From: Sulfurovum sp. | GTDB taxonomy: Bacteria; Campylobacterota; Campylobacteria; Campylobacterales; Sulfurovaceae | Assembly (NCBI GenBank): GCA_015663065.1 | Contig: DQSX01000076.1 | Coordinates: 1-9,321, forward strand | DNA: 9,321 nucleotides | Direction of reading: 5' to 3' | Shown here: positions 1-6,216 of the stretch, in pieces | Numbering within the stretch: the stretch's first letter is position 1 | How the letters are laid out: every line of letters starts with the position of its first letter | Program-made: the position numbers and the translations under genes | The notes under the pieces: generated by a model | The model's input: the letters and a program-made list of their open reading frames with translations, nothing else | Database searches by the model: none | What the model was told of the DNA's origin: nothing

Positions 1-408
1 AATGCAGCGATGCAGCTCATTCGTGATCCTAAGCAGTTTGATGTGATCTTGACAGGAAATATCTTTGGAGATATTCTTTCAGATGCAGCTTCTATGCTTT
101 CTGGTACTATCGGGCTTCTGCCCTCTGCCAGTACAGGTAAAGGAGTAGGCTTGTTTGAACCGATCCACGGTTCTGCTCCGGACATTGCAGGGCAGGGTAT
201 TGCCAATCCTTTGGCAACCATTTCATCTGCTTCTATGATGTTACGTTATGCTTTAGGTGAAAATGAAGCAGCGGATAGAATTGATGATGCCATCAAAAAA
301 GCACTCTCTGAAGGATACCGTACCGGTGACCTGGGTGATTATGATGCCAAAGAGATCATGACCTGTTCTGAAATGGGTGATATCATCGCTGACTATGCGA
401 GCAGATAG
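1..408 (+). CDS. leuB: 3-isopropylmalate dehydrogenase, C-terminal part (5' end outside window)
   Basis: LeuB oxidatively decarboxylates 3-isopropylmalate to 2-oxoisocaproate with NAD+, the third step of leucine synthesis in the cytoplasm. The reading frame is open from base 1 and ends at TAG 406-408, so 135 C-terminal residues of a protein that is normally about 355-360 residues are visible. The sequence NIFGDILSDAASML (window residues 20-33) carries the two metal-binding aspartates of the family (D24 and D28 of this fragment). EPIHGSAPDIAG (residues 53-64) is the NAD adenine-binding loop typical of isopropylmalate rather than isocitrate dehydrogenases. The segment GIANPLATISSASMMLRYAL after it is also characteristic. 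No defect is seen. The gene is followed by a palindromic repeat instead of another leu gene. Upstream neighbours, probably other leucine genes, lie outside the window. Family assignment is very secure. Confidence 0.97.
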   Translation, partial: NAAMQLIRDPKQFDVILTGNIFGDILSDAASMLSGTIGLLPSASTGKGVGLFEPIHGSAPDIAGQGIANPLATISSASMMLRYALGENEAADRIDDAIKKALSEGYRTGDLGDYDAKEIMTCSEMGDIIADYASR

Positions 409-430
409 TAGAAATAGAAATTGTATATAT

Positions 431-520
431 ACGTCATTCCTGGCTTGATCCGGAATCCCTTCAAAACGCAAAAGAGATTTTGAAGTTTAATGAGATTCTG
501 AATCAAGTTCAGAATGACGT
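431..520. repeat. 90-bp intergenic palindromic repeat (MITE/REP-like)
   Basis: Outer arms 431-457 and 494-520 are inverted repeats matching at 21 of 27 positions, both beginning with ACGTCATTC at the outer end. Inside them lies a second, perfect 8-bp pair, CTTCAAAA (459-466) and TTTTGAAG (478-485), around an 11-nt loop. The whole unit can fold as one long two-part hairpin. The motif CGTCATTC...CTTGAT..GGAATC resembles short dispersed palindromes seen in many proteobacterial genomes; that likeness is from memory, not from a search. It fills most of the leuB-purU gap and would be transcribed if leuB reads through, where it could act as a terminator or RNA-processing site. No T-tract follows the right arm, so it is not a classical intrinsic terminator. 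Confidence 0.8.
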
Positions 521-551
521 GCTTGTTGAAATAATATAAGGGGTTGTAATA

Positions 552-1388
552 ATGGAAAAAAGAGCAAGGGTTTTAATAGACTGTGACGATGCAAAAGGTT
601 TGGTCTACAAGATCTCAAAAGTCTTTTATGACAGAGACCTGAACATTGACAACAACCGTGAATTTGTAGACAAAGAACACGGGCGTTTTTTTATGCGTAC
701 TGTGGTCAGCGGTCTGTTTGATGTCAATGAGTTGCTTGAAGAACTCAAACTTGTCTCCCCTAAAGATGCACATATCCGTGTCATCGAACCTAAAGATAAA
801 AAGATCATTATTTTAGCCACTAAAGAGTCACACGCTTTGGGTGACATACTCATACGTTATGCCGATGGTGAACTGGGAGCGGATATAGAGTGTGTCATTG
901 CCAATCACGATACGCTCAGAGATCTTGTAGAGCGTTTTGATATACCTTTCTTTCATATACCTGCAGAAGATCTCAGCAGAGAAGCGCATGAAGAAAAAGT
1001 AATGCAGTGCATAGACAAATATAACTTTGACTACATCGTTCTTGCCAAATATATGCGCATTCTGACCCCGACCTTTGTGAAAGCCTATACGCAGCAGATC
1101 ATTAACATTCACCATTCATTCCTACCGGCATTTATAGGGGCAAACCCTTATAAACAGGCATTTGAACGTGGGGTGAAGATTATCGGTGCAACAGCACACT
1201 TTGTTACCGATGATCTGGACGAAGGTCCGATCATCGCACAGGATGTTATTCCTGTGAACCATAGACTTACCTGGAAAGATATGCAAAGAGCAGGACGTGA
1301 CGGAGAGAAGATCGTACTCTCCAGAGCTTTGTCTTTAGTGCTTCAAGACAGGGTTTTTGTAAACGGTAACAAAACAGTGATCTTTTAA
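552..1388 (+). CDS. purU: formyltetrahydrofolate deformylase
   Basis: PurU hydrolyses 10-formyl-THF to THF and formate, balancing one-carbon pools and supplying formate for purine synthesis. The 278-residue length is normal. Residues about 5-80 form an ACT regulatory domain (RVLIDCDDAKGLVYKISKVF at the start). Residues about 84-270 form the formyltransferase-like domain. The catalytic triad of the GART/PurU family is present: N185 and H187 in INIHHSFLP, and D223 in the LDEGPII segment after GATAHFV. The ACT domain and the conserved HHSFLPAFIGA.PY stretch separate PurU from PurN. ATG 552 has the Shine-Dalgarno AAGGGG at 538-543, 8 nt upstream. An AT-rich stretch at 529-540 could supply a -10 box, but no good match is clear. 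The gene lies just downstream of the 90-bp repeat and is followed after 1 nt by trmL, suggesting cotranscription. Confidence 0.94.
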   Translation: MEKRARVLIDCDDAKGLVYKISKVFYDRDLNIDNNREFVDKEHGRFFMRTVVSGLFDVNELLEELKLVSPKDAHIRVIEPKDKKIIILATKESHALGDILIRYADGELGADIECVIANHDTLRDLVERFDIPFFHIPAEDLSREAHEEKVMQCIDKYNFDYIVLAKYMRILTPTFVKAYTQQIINIHHSFLPAFIGANPYKQAFERGVKIIGATAHFVTDDLDEGPIIAQDVIPVNHRLTWKDMQRAGRDGEKIVLSRALSLVLQDRVFVNGNKTVIF

Positions 1389-1389
1389 T

Positions 1390-1884
1390 ATGTTCAATAT
1401 TGTTTTAGTAGAACCACAAATCCCACCCAATACAGGTACCATTGGACGCATATGCGTAAACTTGGGTGCTACTTTGCACCTGGTAAAACCCCTTGGTTTT
1501 GATATTGATGATAAAGCTGTCAAACGTGCAGGGCTCGACTACTGGAAAGAGCTGGATCTGGTAGTATGGGAGAGTTTTTCTGAATTTTTGGAAGCACACC
1601 CGATTACTGAAAACACCTATATGGCGACCACAAAAACAGACAACCTTTACTTCAATGCTTCTTTCCAAAAAGATGACTATATTCTTTTTGGTTCAGAGAC
1701 CAAAGGTATTGATGAAAAAGTACTTTTGGCTCATCCTGAACAGTGCATTACTATCCCGATGGGCGGCAAGGGTAGAAGTTTGAACCTTGGTGTCTCTGTG
1801 GGTATTGTCATCTACGATGCTTTGCGTCAAAACTATGAAGGTTTTGAAAAGATCAGCATAGCAAACACATTGAAGGATACATAA
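1390..1884 (+). CDS. trmL: tRNA (cytidine/uridine-34 2'-O)-methyltransferase, SPOUT family
   Basis: TrmL uses S-adenosylmethionine to methylate the 2'-O of the wobble nucleotide of leucine tRNAs (CAA and cmnm5UAA anticodons in E. coli). The 164-residue length fits the minimal single-domain SPOUT enzyme. Visible SpoU motifs are N14-TGTIGR-I21 (motif 1), LFGSETKG 99-106 (motif 2) and IPMGGKGRSLNLGVSVGIVIYDALRQ in parts across 122-147 (motif 3, deep trefoil knot). The usual motif-3 core in TrmL is RSLNLSN; here it reads RSLNLGVS, a small deviation. The ATG lies 1 nt after the purU stop. The stop TAA overlaps by one base the ATG of the next small gene, so the three genes look translationally coupled. 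The family is firm. The precise tRNA substrate is inferred from homology. Confidence 0.9.
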   Translation: MFNIVLVEPQIPPNTGTIGRICVNLGATLHLVKPLGFDIDDKAVKRAGLDYWKELDLVVWESFSEFLEAHPITENTYMATTKTDNLYFNASFQKDDYILFGSETKGIDEKVLLAHPEQCITIPMGGKGRSLNLGVSVGIVIYDALRQNYEGFEKISIANTLKDT

Positions 1885-2090
1885 TGTCATTTGGAGATTA
1901 TCTTTATATCGTTGCTATTATACTTTTTTCTTTTATGACATTTACGATCATTAGAAATAACTTTTTATCCAAGTTTGATGATCAGGGGAGACGTAAAGAT
2001 CTTATAGATGAGTATGAAGATGATTACGTCTCTACTGAGAAAGAAGATGAGTCAAAAAGCAAAGACAAAAGTGAGCATAAAAAAGACTAA
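1884..2090 (+). CDS. small single-span membrane protein of unknown function (68 aa)
   Basis: I do not recognise a family. The protein has a hydrophobic segment at residues about 6-24 (YLYIVAIILFSFMTFTII), followed by a basic patch (R, K, RR around residues 25-38). The tail, from about residue 40 to the end, is highly charged and low in complexity (EYEDDY, then alternating E/K/D/S). This predicts one transmembrane helix with the charged tail probably cytoplasmic, by the positive-inside rule. The ATG shares its A with the last base of the trmL stop codon (TAATG), and GAAGGA at 1872-1877 is a good Shine-Dalgarno. The coupling and clean composition argue for a real gene. A role near purU or trmL cannot be deduced. 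Confidence 0.75.
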   Translation: MSFGDYLYIVAIILFSFMTFTIIRNNFLSKFDDQGRRKDLIDEYEDDYVSTEKEDESKSKDKSEHKKD

Positions 2091-2113
2091 CCACCTATTT
2101 ACCAACTTTTGGA

Positions 2114-2119
2114 TAAAAT
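2114..2119 (+). promoter_or_regulatory. candidate -10 box for glyS
   Basis: TAAAAT preceded by GA fits the gnTAnaAT form of the sigma-70 -10 element known from Campylobacter and Helicobacter, where -35 boxes are weak or absent. A start about 7 nt downstream would give a leader of roughly 25 nt containing the glyS Shine-Dalgarno TAGGA (2137-2141). The 60-nt gap after the small membrane protein supports a separate promoter, but read-through is also possible. Confidence 0.4.
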
Positions 2120-2150
2120 CTACCATTAATTTCTCATAGGAATCCAAAAG

Positions 2151-4199
2151 ATGACACAAGCACTACTTATTGAAATAGGCGTAGAAGAACTTCCTGCTAT
2201 CCCACTACTTAAAATCGTATCTAACATAGAAAAATCCTGGAAAAAAATACTTGAAGCGTACAAACTTTCTTGTGATTTTGAATTTATCTATACACCCAGA
2301 AGACTTGTATTGAAACATACAGCCATGCCAGTGAAACAAGAAGATGCTACAGTTGAGTTTTTTGGTCCTCCATTGGTTGCAGCTTTAAAAGATGGAGTAC
2401 CTACAAAAGCAGCTGAAGGTTTTGCACGTAAGTGCGGGGTTGACTTTGAAGCTTTAGGTCGTGGTGAGAAAAATGGAAAAGAAGTACTTTATTTTAAAAA
2501 AGAGGAAAAAGGTGCAGATACAGCTTCATTGCTTCAAGAGATGTTGGAAAAGTGGATCGCTTCCATGTCGTTTGGCAAAATGATGCGCTGGGGAAGCCGT
2601 GCAGATGAATTCATACGTCCTGTCAGATGGTTGCAGGTGCGCATGGGTGAAGATTCAGTGTCAGTAGAACTTTTTGGTGTTAAGTCAGACACTAAAACCT
2701 ATGTACACCGTATGCTTACGTATGATGCAGTAGAAGTTGCAAATATAGATGTTTATGAATCTGTATTGTCTGAAGGTGCAGTAATGCTTCAACCTACACA
2801 GAGAGAAGCCAAGATCCTGGCAGAATTTGATGCTTTGGAAGTAGCATACAATATTGTCATAGAGAGAGACAGTGCTCTCATAGATGAAGTGGTTGCCATT
2901 ACGGAAAATCCAAAAGCACTTGTGGGGTCGTTTGATGAATTGTTCTTAGCGTTGCCCCCTGAAGTGATCATTACTTCCATGAAAGAGCATCAGCGTTATT
3001 TCCCTGTGTTTGAAAAGGGGAAGATAGCCAACAAGTTTGTTGTCGTATCCAATGCCTATACAGATGATTATTCTAAAGTGATCGCAGGAAATGAGCGTGT
3101 ACTGAAACCCCGTCTTGCAGATGGACTCTTCTTTTACCAAAATGACTTGAAAAATGGTCTATCAACAGATGGACTTGAAAAAGTACAGTTCATTGACGGT
3201 TTGGGAACACTCGCAGACAAAATTACAAGAGAAAAAAATATTGCCATTCGTCTGTTGGCACTTTATATGGATAAAGTAGAAGCAGAGACAGGAAAAAGTT
3301 CAGCTGAACTGGAAAAAGCCATGGACAGAGCAGTCAACCTTGCCAAAGCAGACCTGATGTCTGAAATGGTCTATGAATTCACTGAACTTCAAGGCTTGAT
3401 GGGTTACTACTATGCCAAAGCATTAGGGGAAGATGCACTGGTATACAATGCGATAAAAGAGCAGTATATGCCAGTAGGTGAGGGTGCAGAACTGCCGACT
3501 TCCATCTTCTCTTCTATTGTGGCGATGTCAAGTAAGCTGGATACACTTTTTGGACTCTTCTCTGTAGGAAAAATTCCAACAGGTTCTAAAGATCCTTTTG
3601 CACTGAGACGTGCCGTGAATGGTATTGTACGGATAGTGACGCAATATGATCTGGCATTTAATATTGATGACGTAGTATCCCTGCTTAAAGACGCGTATGA
3701 TGATTTTGATACACAACGCTTAAGTGACTTCATCATAGAGCGTATCAATAAATCATTGGATGCAAACCCCTCAGTCATTGCTGCTGTGCTGGCTTCAGGT
3801 GAAAGAGATATCAATGAGATCGCTAAAAAAGTATTTGCACTTAATGACATTGTCTCTTCAGATACTTTTAAAGAGCAGTTCTCCACCTTTAAACGTGTGG
3901 CGAACATTTCCAAAGATGTCAACCTAGAGAGTGCACTGCATATAGATACCGCACTTTTTAAAGAAGATGCAGAAGTGACACTTTACAACGCTTATGAAAA
4001 AGTGATCAATCAGGACTACCCGGACTACAAAACACAGTTTGAAGCACTTTTTGGACTCAAAAGAGAATTAGACGGATATTTTGATGATGTCATGGTTAAT
4101 GCAGACGAAGAAGTATTGAAAACGAACAGACTCAACACGATCGGCTCTATTTATAAAACCTTTAAAGATATTGCAGATATTAAAGAGATCACGGTTTAG
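2151..4199 (+). CDS. glyS: glycyl-tRNA synthetase, beta subunit
   Basis: GlyS is the tRNA-recognising beta chain of the bacterial alpha2-beta2 glycyl-tRNA synthetase; the alpha chain (GlyQ) carries the aminoacylation core and is not encoded in this window. The 682-residue length is normal (about 690). Signature segments are LLIEIGVEELPA at the N-terminus, the YTPRRLVL stretch near residue 45, KMMRWGS..DEFIRPVRWL near residues 142-161, EHQRYFPVF at 279-287, LADGLFFYQNDLK near 323-335 and GSKDPFALRRAVNGI at 478-492. The C-terminal part, from about residue 570, corresponds to the DALR-type anticodon-binding domain. ATG 2151 has TAGGA 9 nt upstream. The stop codon lies 5 nt before the next gene, so glyS and mnmC2 are likely cotranscribed. 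No frameshift or gap is seen. Confidence 0.98.
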   Translation: MTQALLIEIGVEELPAIPLLKIVSNIEKSWKKILEAYKLSCDFEFIYTPRRLVLKHTAMPVKQEDATVEFFGPPLVAALKDGVPTKAAEGFARKCGVDFEALGRGEKNGKEVLYFKKEEKGADTASLLQEMLEKWIASMSFGKMMRWGSRADEFIRPVRWLQVRMGEDSVSVELFGVKSDTKTYVHRMLTYDAVEVANIDVYESVLSEGAVMLQPTQREAKILAEFDALEVAYNIVIERDSALIDEVVAITENPKALVGSFDELFLALPPEVIITSMKEHQRYFPVFEKGKIANKFVVVSNAYTDDYSKVIAGNERVLKPRLADGLFFYQNDLKNGLSTDGLEKVQFIDGLGTLADKITREKNIAIRLLALYMDKVEAETGKSSAELEKAMDRAVNLAKADLMSEMVYEFTELQGLMGYYYAKALGEDALVYNAIKEQYMPVGEGAELPTSIFSSIVAMSSKLDTLFGLFSVGKIPTGSKDPFALRRAVNGIVRIVTQYDLAFNIDDVVSLLKDAYDDFDTQRLSDFIIERINKSLDANPSVIAAVLASGERDINEIAKKVFALNDIVSSDTFKEQFSTFKRVANISKDVNLESALHIDTALFKEDAEVTLYNAYEKVINQDYPDYKTQFEALFGLKRELDGYFDDVMVNADEEVLKTNRLNTIGSIYKTFKDIADIKEITV

Positions 4200-4204
4200 G
4201 GGCT

Positions 4205-5389
4205 ATGCCTGAACATTACGACAGCATAGTCATAGGAGCTGGTATAGCCGGTTGCTGTACGGCTTATGCATTACAGAAAAAAGGTCAAAAAGTTCTTCTT
4301 GTTGATCGCTCCGCTGTGGCAGCCTCTGGTGGTTCCGGTGCAGCGGGTGCTTTTGTTTCCCCTAAGATTGGAAAAGGGTCTCCTCTTCAAACACTTACGA
4401 ATGAAGCTTTTCATTTTTCTAAAGATTTCTACCTTGAACATTTCCCAGACTACTTTCATCAGACAGGGCTGATCCGTATTCCCAAAGATGAAGAAGATGC
4501 TCAGAAATTTGAAATTTATGAACCTTTTAATGAATCTAAATACAGATGGGTAGAGAAAGATGCGTTAGAAAAAACAGGTATTTACAATTCTGAAGATAGC
4601 TTTATGTTTGAAGAAGCAGGGGTTTGTGATGCACCTGAAATGTGTGAAGCTATTTTAGAAAAAGTTGAGTTTCAACAGATGAATGTAGGTAGTTTAGAAT
4701 GGGATGGTGAATTTTGGAATATTGCCCTTCGACAAGCTCAGGGACCGTCCGTTCGACAGGCTCAGGAACCGGTGGCTGAAGTTTTGGTCACTGAGCTTGT
4801 CGAAGTGGTCAAAGCCAAGAACATCGTTCTTTCCACGGGCTACCAAAATAAACTCTTCGATATGCGATATATGGGTGTTAAAGGAACCTGGGGTTCTCGT
4901 GGAGATTACATAAGTGCATTAGATCTGAAATTTTCTATGCATAAGAGTCTCTCTGTTTCTGCCAATGTAAATGGTATTGTGAAAATAGGTGCGACACATG
5001 TCAAGGGGGAAGAGCCTTGTATGCGTTGTGATGGAGAACCATTAAAAGAACTTTTTACCAAGGCTTCCGCATTGGTCGATACCTCTGATTTTGTGCTAAA
5101 AGAGACCTTTTGTGGTATGAGAGCAGGGTCCAAAGACTATTTTCCTTTGGCAGGCAGGGTGATCGATGTACCATTCATGTTGTCTGAATATCCTGCACTT
5201 ACAAGAGGTGCAAAGCCGGAACTGAAACATATCGATAATCTTTACATCTGTAACGGTATGGGAGGAAGAGGTTTTGTTTTTGCCCCTTTAATGGCTGAGT
5301 GGCTGGCAGAGTCTATAGTGAATCAGACAGAAATAGACAAACGTGTGAATCCGGATAGGTTGTTTTTAAAGTGGTGCAGGAAATTGTAG
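4205..5389 (+). CDS. mnmC: stand-alone MnmC2-like FAD-dependent cmnm5(s2)U34 oxidoreductase with in-frame repeat insertion
   Basis: In bifunctional MnmC the FAD domain (MnmC2) removes the carboxymethyl group from cmnm5(s2)U34 of tRNA, giving nm5(s2)U. This 394-residue protein is a DAO-fold enzyme: VIGAGIAGC (residues 9-17) is the FAD dinucleotide fold, and LLVDR (31-35) ends its second strand. The features SGGSGAAGAFVSPKIGKGSP (41-60) followed by NEAF.FSKDFY, then FCGMRAGSKDYFPLAGRV (302-319) and MGGRGFVFAPLMAEWLA (352-368) are MnmC2-like rather than generic glycine oxidase. The N-terminal methyltransferase half of E. coli MnmC is absent. Residues 175-201 are encoded by a composite palindromic repeat and lie between W171 and the KNIVLSTG strand (205-212), probably on a beta-hairpin turn. 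Its ATG lies 5 nt after glyS. The stop codon lies within the shared hairpin at the 3' end. The oxidoreductase family is sure; the MnmC2 activity is likely. A related amino-acid oxidase is the alternative. Confidence 0.8.
   Translation: MPEHYDSIVIGAGIAGCCTAYALQKKGQKVLLVDRSAVAASGGSGAAGAFVSPKIGKGSPLQTLTNEAFHFSKDFYLEHFPDYFHQTGLIRIPKDEEDAQKFEIYEPFNESKYRWVEKDALEKTGIYNSEDSFMFEEAGVCDAPEMCEAILEKVEFQQMNVGSLEWDGEFWNIALRQAQGPSVRQAQEPVAEVLVTELVEVVKAKNIVLSTGYQNKLFDMRYMGVKGTWGSRGDYISALDLKFSMHKSLSVSANVNGIVKIGATHVKGEEPCMRCDGEPLKELFTKASALVDTSDFVLKETFCGMRAGSKDYFPLAGRVIDVPFMLSEYPALTRGAKPELKHIDNLYICNGMGGRGFVFAPLMAEWLAESIVNQTEIDKRVNPDRLFLKWCRKL
4727..4805. repeat. composite palindromic repeat inserted in frame inside mnmC2
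   Basis: Three copies of a 20-bp unit are present. Copy A is 4727-4746 (CTTCGACAAGCTCAGGGACC). Copy B, direct, is 4751-4770 and matches A at 17 of 20 positions. Copy C, inverted, is 4786-4805 and its complement matches A at 19 of 20, including 15 perfect base pairs between 4727-4741 and 4791-4805. A or B can therefore pair with C as alternative hairpins. The unit CTTCGACAAGCTCAGG is one I recall as a widespread dispersed repeat. In the mnmC2 frame it encodes LRQAQGPSVRQAQEP and VTELVEV without a stop, adding about 26 residues. The resemblance to protein-inserted palindromes of Rickettsia (RPE) is by analogy only. Confidence 0.85.
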
Positions 5390-5412
5390 GGTGCTGTTTT
5401 AACGCACCCTAC
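5386..5412. terminator. bidirectional hairpin shared by convergent mnmC2 and bpt
   Basis: GTAGGGTGC (5386-5394) and GCACCCTAC (5404-5412) form a perfect 9-bp stem around the 9-nt loop TGTTTTAAC. With one bulged T the stem can extend by two further pairs. The stem contains the TAG stop of mnmC2 (5387-5389) on the plus strand and the TAG stop of bpt (5409-5411) on the minus strand. Its position between converging genes suggests a shared terminator or 3'-end stabiliser. No T-tract follows on either strand, so Rho-independent action is uncertain. The sequence also resembles dispersed GTAGGGTGCG...CGCACCCTAC palindromes that I recall from many genomes. Confidence 0.65.
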
Positions 5413-6164
5413 GGTTTATCCCAGGTTTCCCATAATGGCTGCTCAGAGATATGCGGAAAACCATCCAGTATCTCCTGGGGTTGGAACTTTGGTTTGTAGG
5501 CAAAGGCTTTACATCCGTCTACCCAGTAACCAAGATAGATCCACGGCAGTTCAAGTATCTTTGCCAGCTTGACTTGATAGAGCAAAGAGTAGGTTCCCAA
5601 AGAGAGATGGGCATAGTCCGGGTCGTAATAGAAGTAGATGGATGAGATACCGTCATCCAGAATGTCGATGAGGTCAACTCCTACCAGTTTCCCGTCTACC
5701 ACATAGAGTACCTCTTTTCCAAAATCATTGGCGCCGTCTACAAAATTCTCATGGTACTCTCGTTGAGAAATATTTCTATGTGTCCAATTGTCTTTCTGGT
5801 GTTTGAAAGCGTGGTATTTGTTGTAAAGTTCTATATGCGTGGAGGTCAAAGTAGGCTTTTGTACGATGATCTGCGTCTCTTCATTTTTTCGTATCACTTT
5901 TCTTTGTGACTTGGAATATTTGTATTCATTGACATCTATACGAATGCTTTTACACTCGTTACAGCCACTACAGATAGGATGAAAATAGTATTTCCCAAAA
6001 CGTCTCCAACCTCGAGCTATCACTGCAGTTGCGAAAGTTTTTGAGCCATTATCGACATACTTGTAATGCATACGGACCTTTTTGTCAGGAAGGTAGGCAC
6101 AGTCATAGTCCAACATGGAAAAATCTGTTGATGGCGGGTTAAGTAAATCTAGTTCTTCGTTCAT
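5409..6164 (-). CDS. bpt: aminoacyl-tRNA-protein transferase (aspartate/glutamate leucyltransferase, Bpt/Ate family)
   Basis: Bpt transfers leucine from Leu-tRNA to proteins with N-terminal Asp or Glu, marking them for ClpS/ClpAP degradation; relatives of the ATE type transfer arginine. The 251-residue length fits the bacterial family. The N-terminal part has C22 in CAYLP, then RGWRRFGKYYFHPICSGCNEC (parts across 51-71) with C65, C68 and C71, KSIRIDV and SKSQRK (84-89). Cysteine clusters at these positions bind metal or Fe-S in studied relatives. The C-terminal GNAT-like part has YFYYDPDY..LSLGTYSLL (177-195) and YLGYWVDGCKAFAYK (210-224), followed by F.P.E. The start at 6164 gives 21 residues before C22, as in the family; no in-frame ATG, GTG or TTG lies upstream before a stop. 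It has no visible Shine-Dalgarno. The leucyl versus arginyl specificity cannot be read with certainty. Confidence 0.88.
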   Translation of the reverse strand: MNEELDLLNPPSTDFSMLDYDCAYLPDKKVRMHYKYVDNGSKTFATAVIARGWRRFGKYYFHPICSGCNECKSIRIDVNEYKYSKSQRKVIRKNEETQIIVQKPTLTSTHIELYNKYHAFKHQKDNWTHRNISQREYHENFVDGANDFGKEVLYVVDGKLVGVDLIDILDDGISSIYFYYDPDYAHLSLGTYSLLYQVKLAKILELPWIYLGYWVDGCKAFAYKPKFQPQEILDGFPHISEQPLWETWDKP

Positions 6165-6171
6165 TATCGCG

Positions 6172-6177
6172 ATTATA
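6172..6177 (-). promoter_or_regulatory. -10 box for bpt
   Basis: On the minus strand this reads TATAAT, a perfect -10 hexamer. It ends only 7 nt before the bpt ATG, so transcription would begin at or next to the start codon and the mRNA would be leaderless or nearly so. No Shine-Dalgarno is present between them. No -35 consensus is evident, which is usual in Campylobacterota. Confidence 0.6.
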
Positions 6178-6197
6178 CTGAAATTGTTGTAAAATTG

Positions 6198-6203
6198 TAT
6201 AAT
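6198..6203 (+). promoter_or_regulatory. -10 box for the methyltransferase operon
   Basis: A perfect TATAAT lies 21 nt before the Shine-Dalgarno-supported TTG at 6225, predicting a start of transcription near 6210. It is only 20 nt from the opposing -10 box at 6172-6177, so the two polymerase footprints overlap. Confidence 0.6.
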
Positions 6204-6210
6204 TTTTCAG

Positions 6211-6216
6211 TGAAGG
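6211..6216 (+). promoter_or_regulatory. Shine-Dalgarno that decides the TTG start at 6225
   Basis: TGAAGG ends 8 nt before TTG 6225, an ideal spacing. The longer in-frame TTG at 6195 overlaps the -10 box and would lie upstream of the predicted transcript, so it is unlikely to be used. The nearby ATG at 6218 is in another frame, which closes after 16 codons. Confidence 0.65.

Noticed and set aside
253..471. Minus-strand open frame beginning in the repeat and running into leuB
   Set aside because: Its first residues (MRFEGIPDQARNDV) are a translation of the 90-bp palindrome and the rest is antisense to leuB.
828..1115. A 95-codon minus-strand open frame
   Set aside because: It is antisense to the PurU catalytic domain and shows no protein family features.
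2091..2150. A terminator or riboswitch between the small membrane protein and glyS
   Set aside because: No stable inverted repeat or T-tract is visible in these 60 bases; only a possible -10 box and the glyS Shine-Dalgarno are seen.
3410..3922. A 170-codon open frame on the minus strand
   Set aside because: It lies fully inside glyS on the opposite strand, with low-complexity Ser/Thr-rich composition, no Shine-Dalgarno and no recognisable motif. glyS is intact and certain here.
4727..4805. The repeat cluster in mnmC2 as a CRISPR array
   Set aside because: There are only three imperfect copies, one inverted, with unequal gaps of 4 and 15 nt, within an intact coding frame.
4704..4913. Plus-strand open frame with FDKLRDRPFDRLRNR-like residues
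   Set aside because: It is the repeat in mnmC2 read in another frame. The mnmC2 frame runs through the whole region and carries the conserved motifs.
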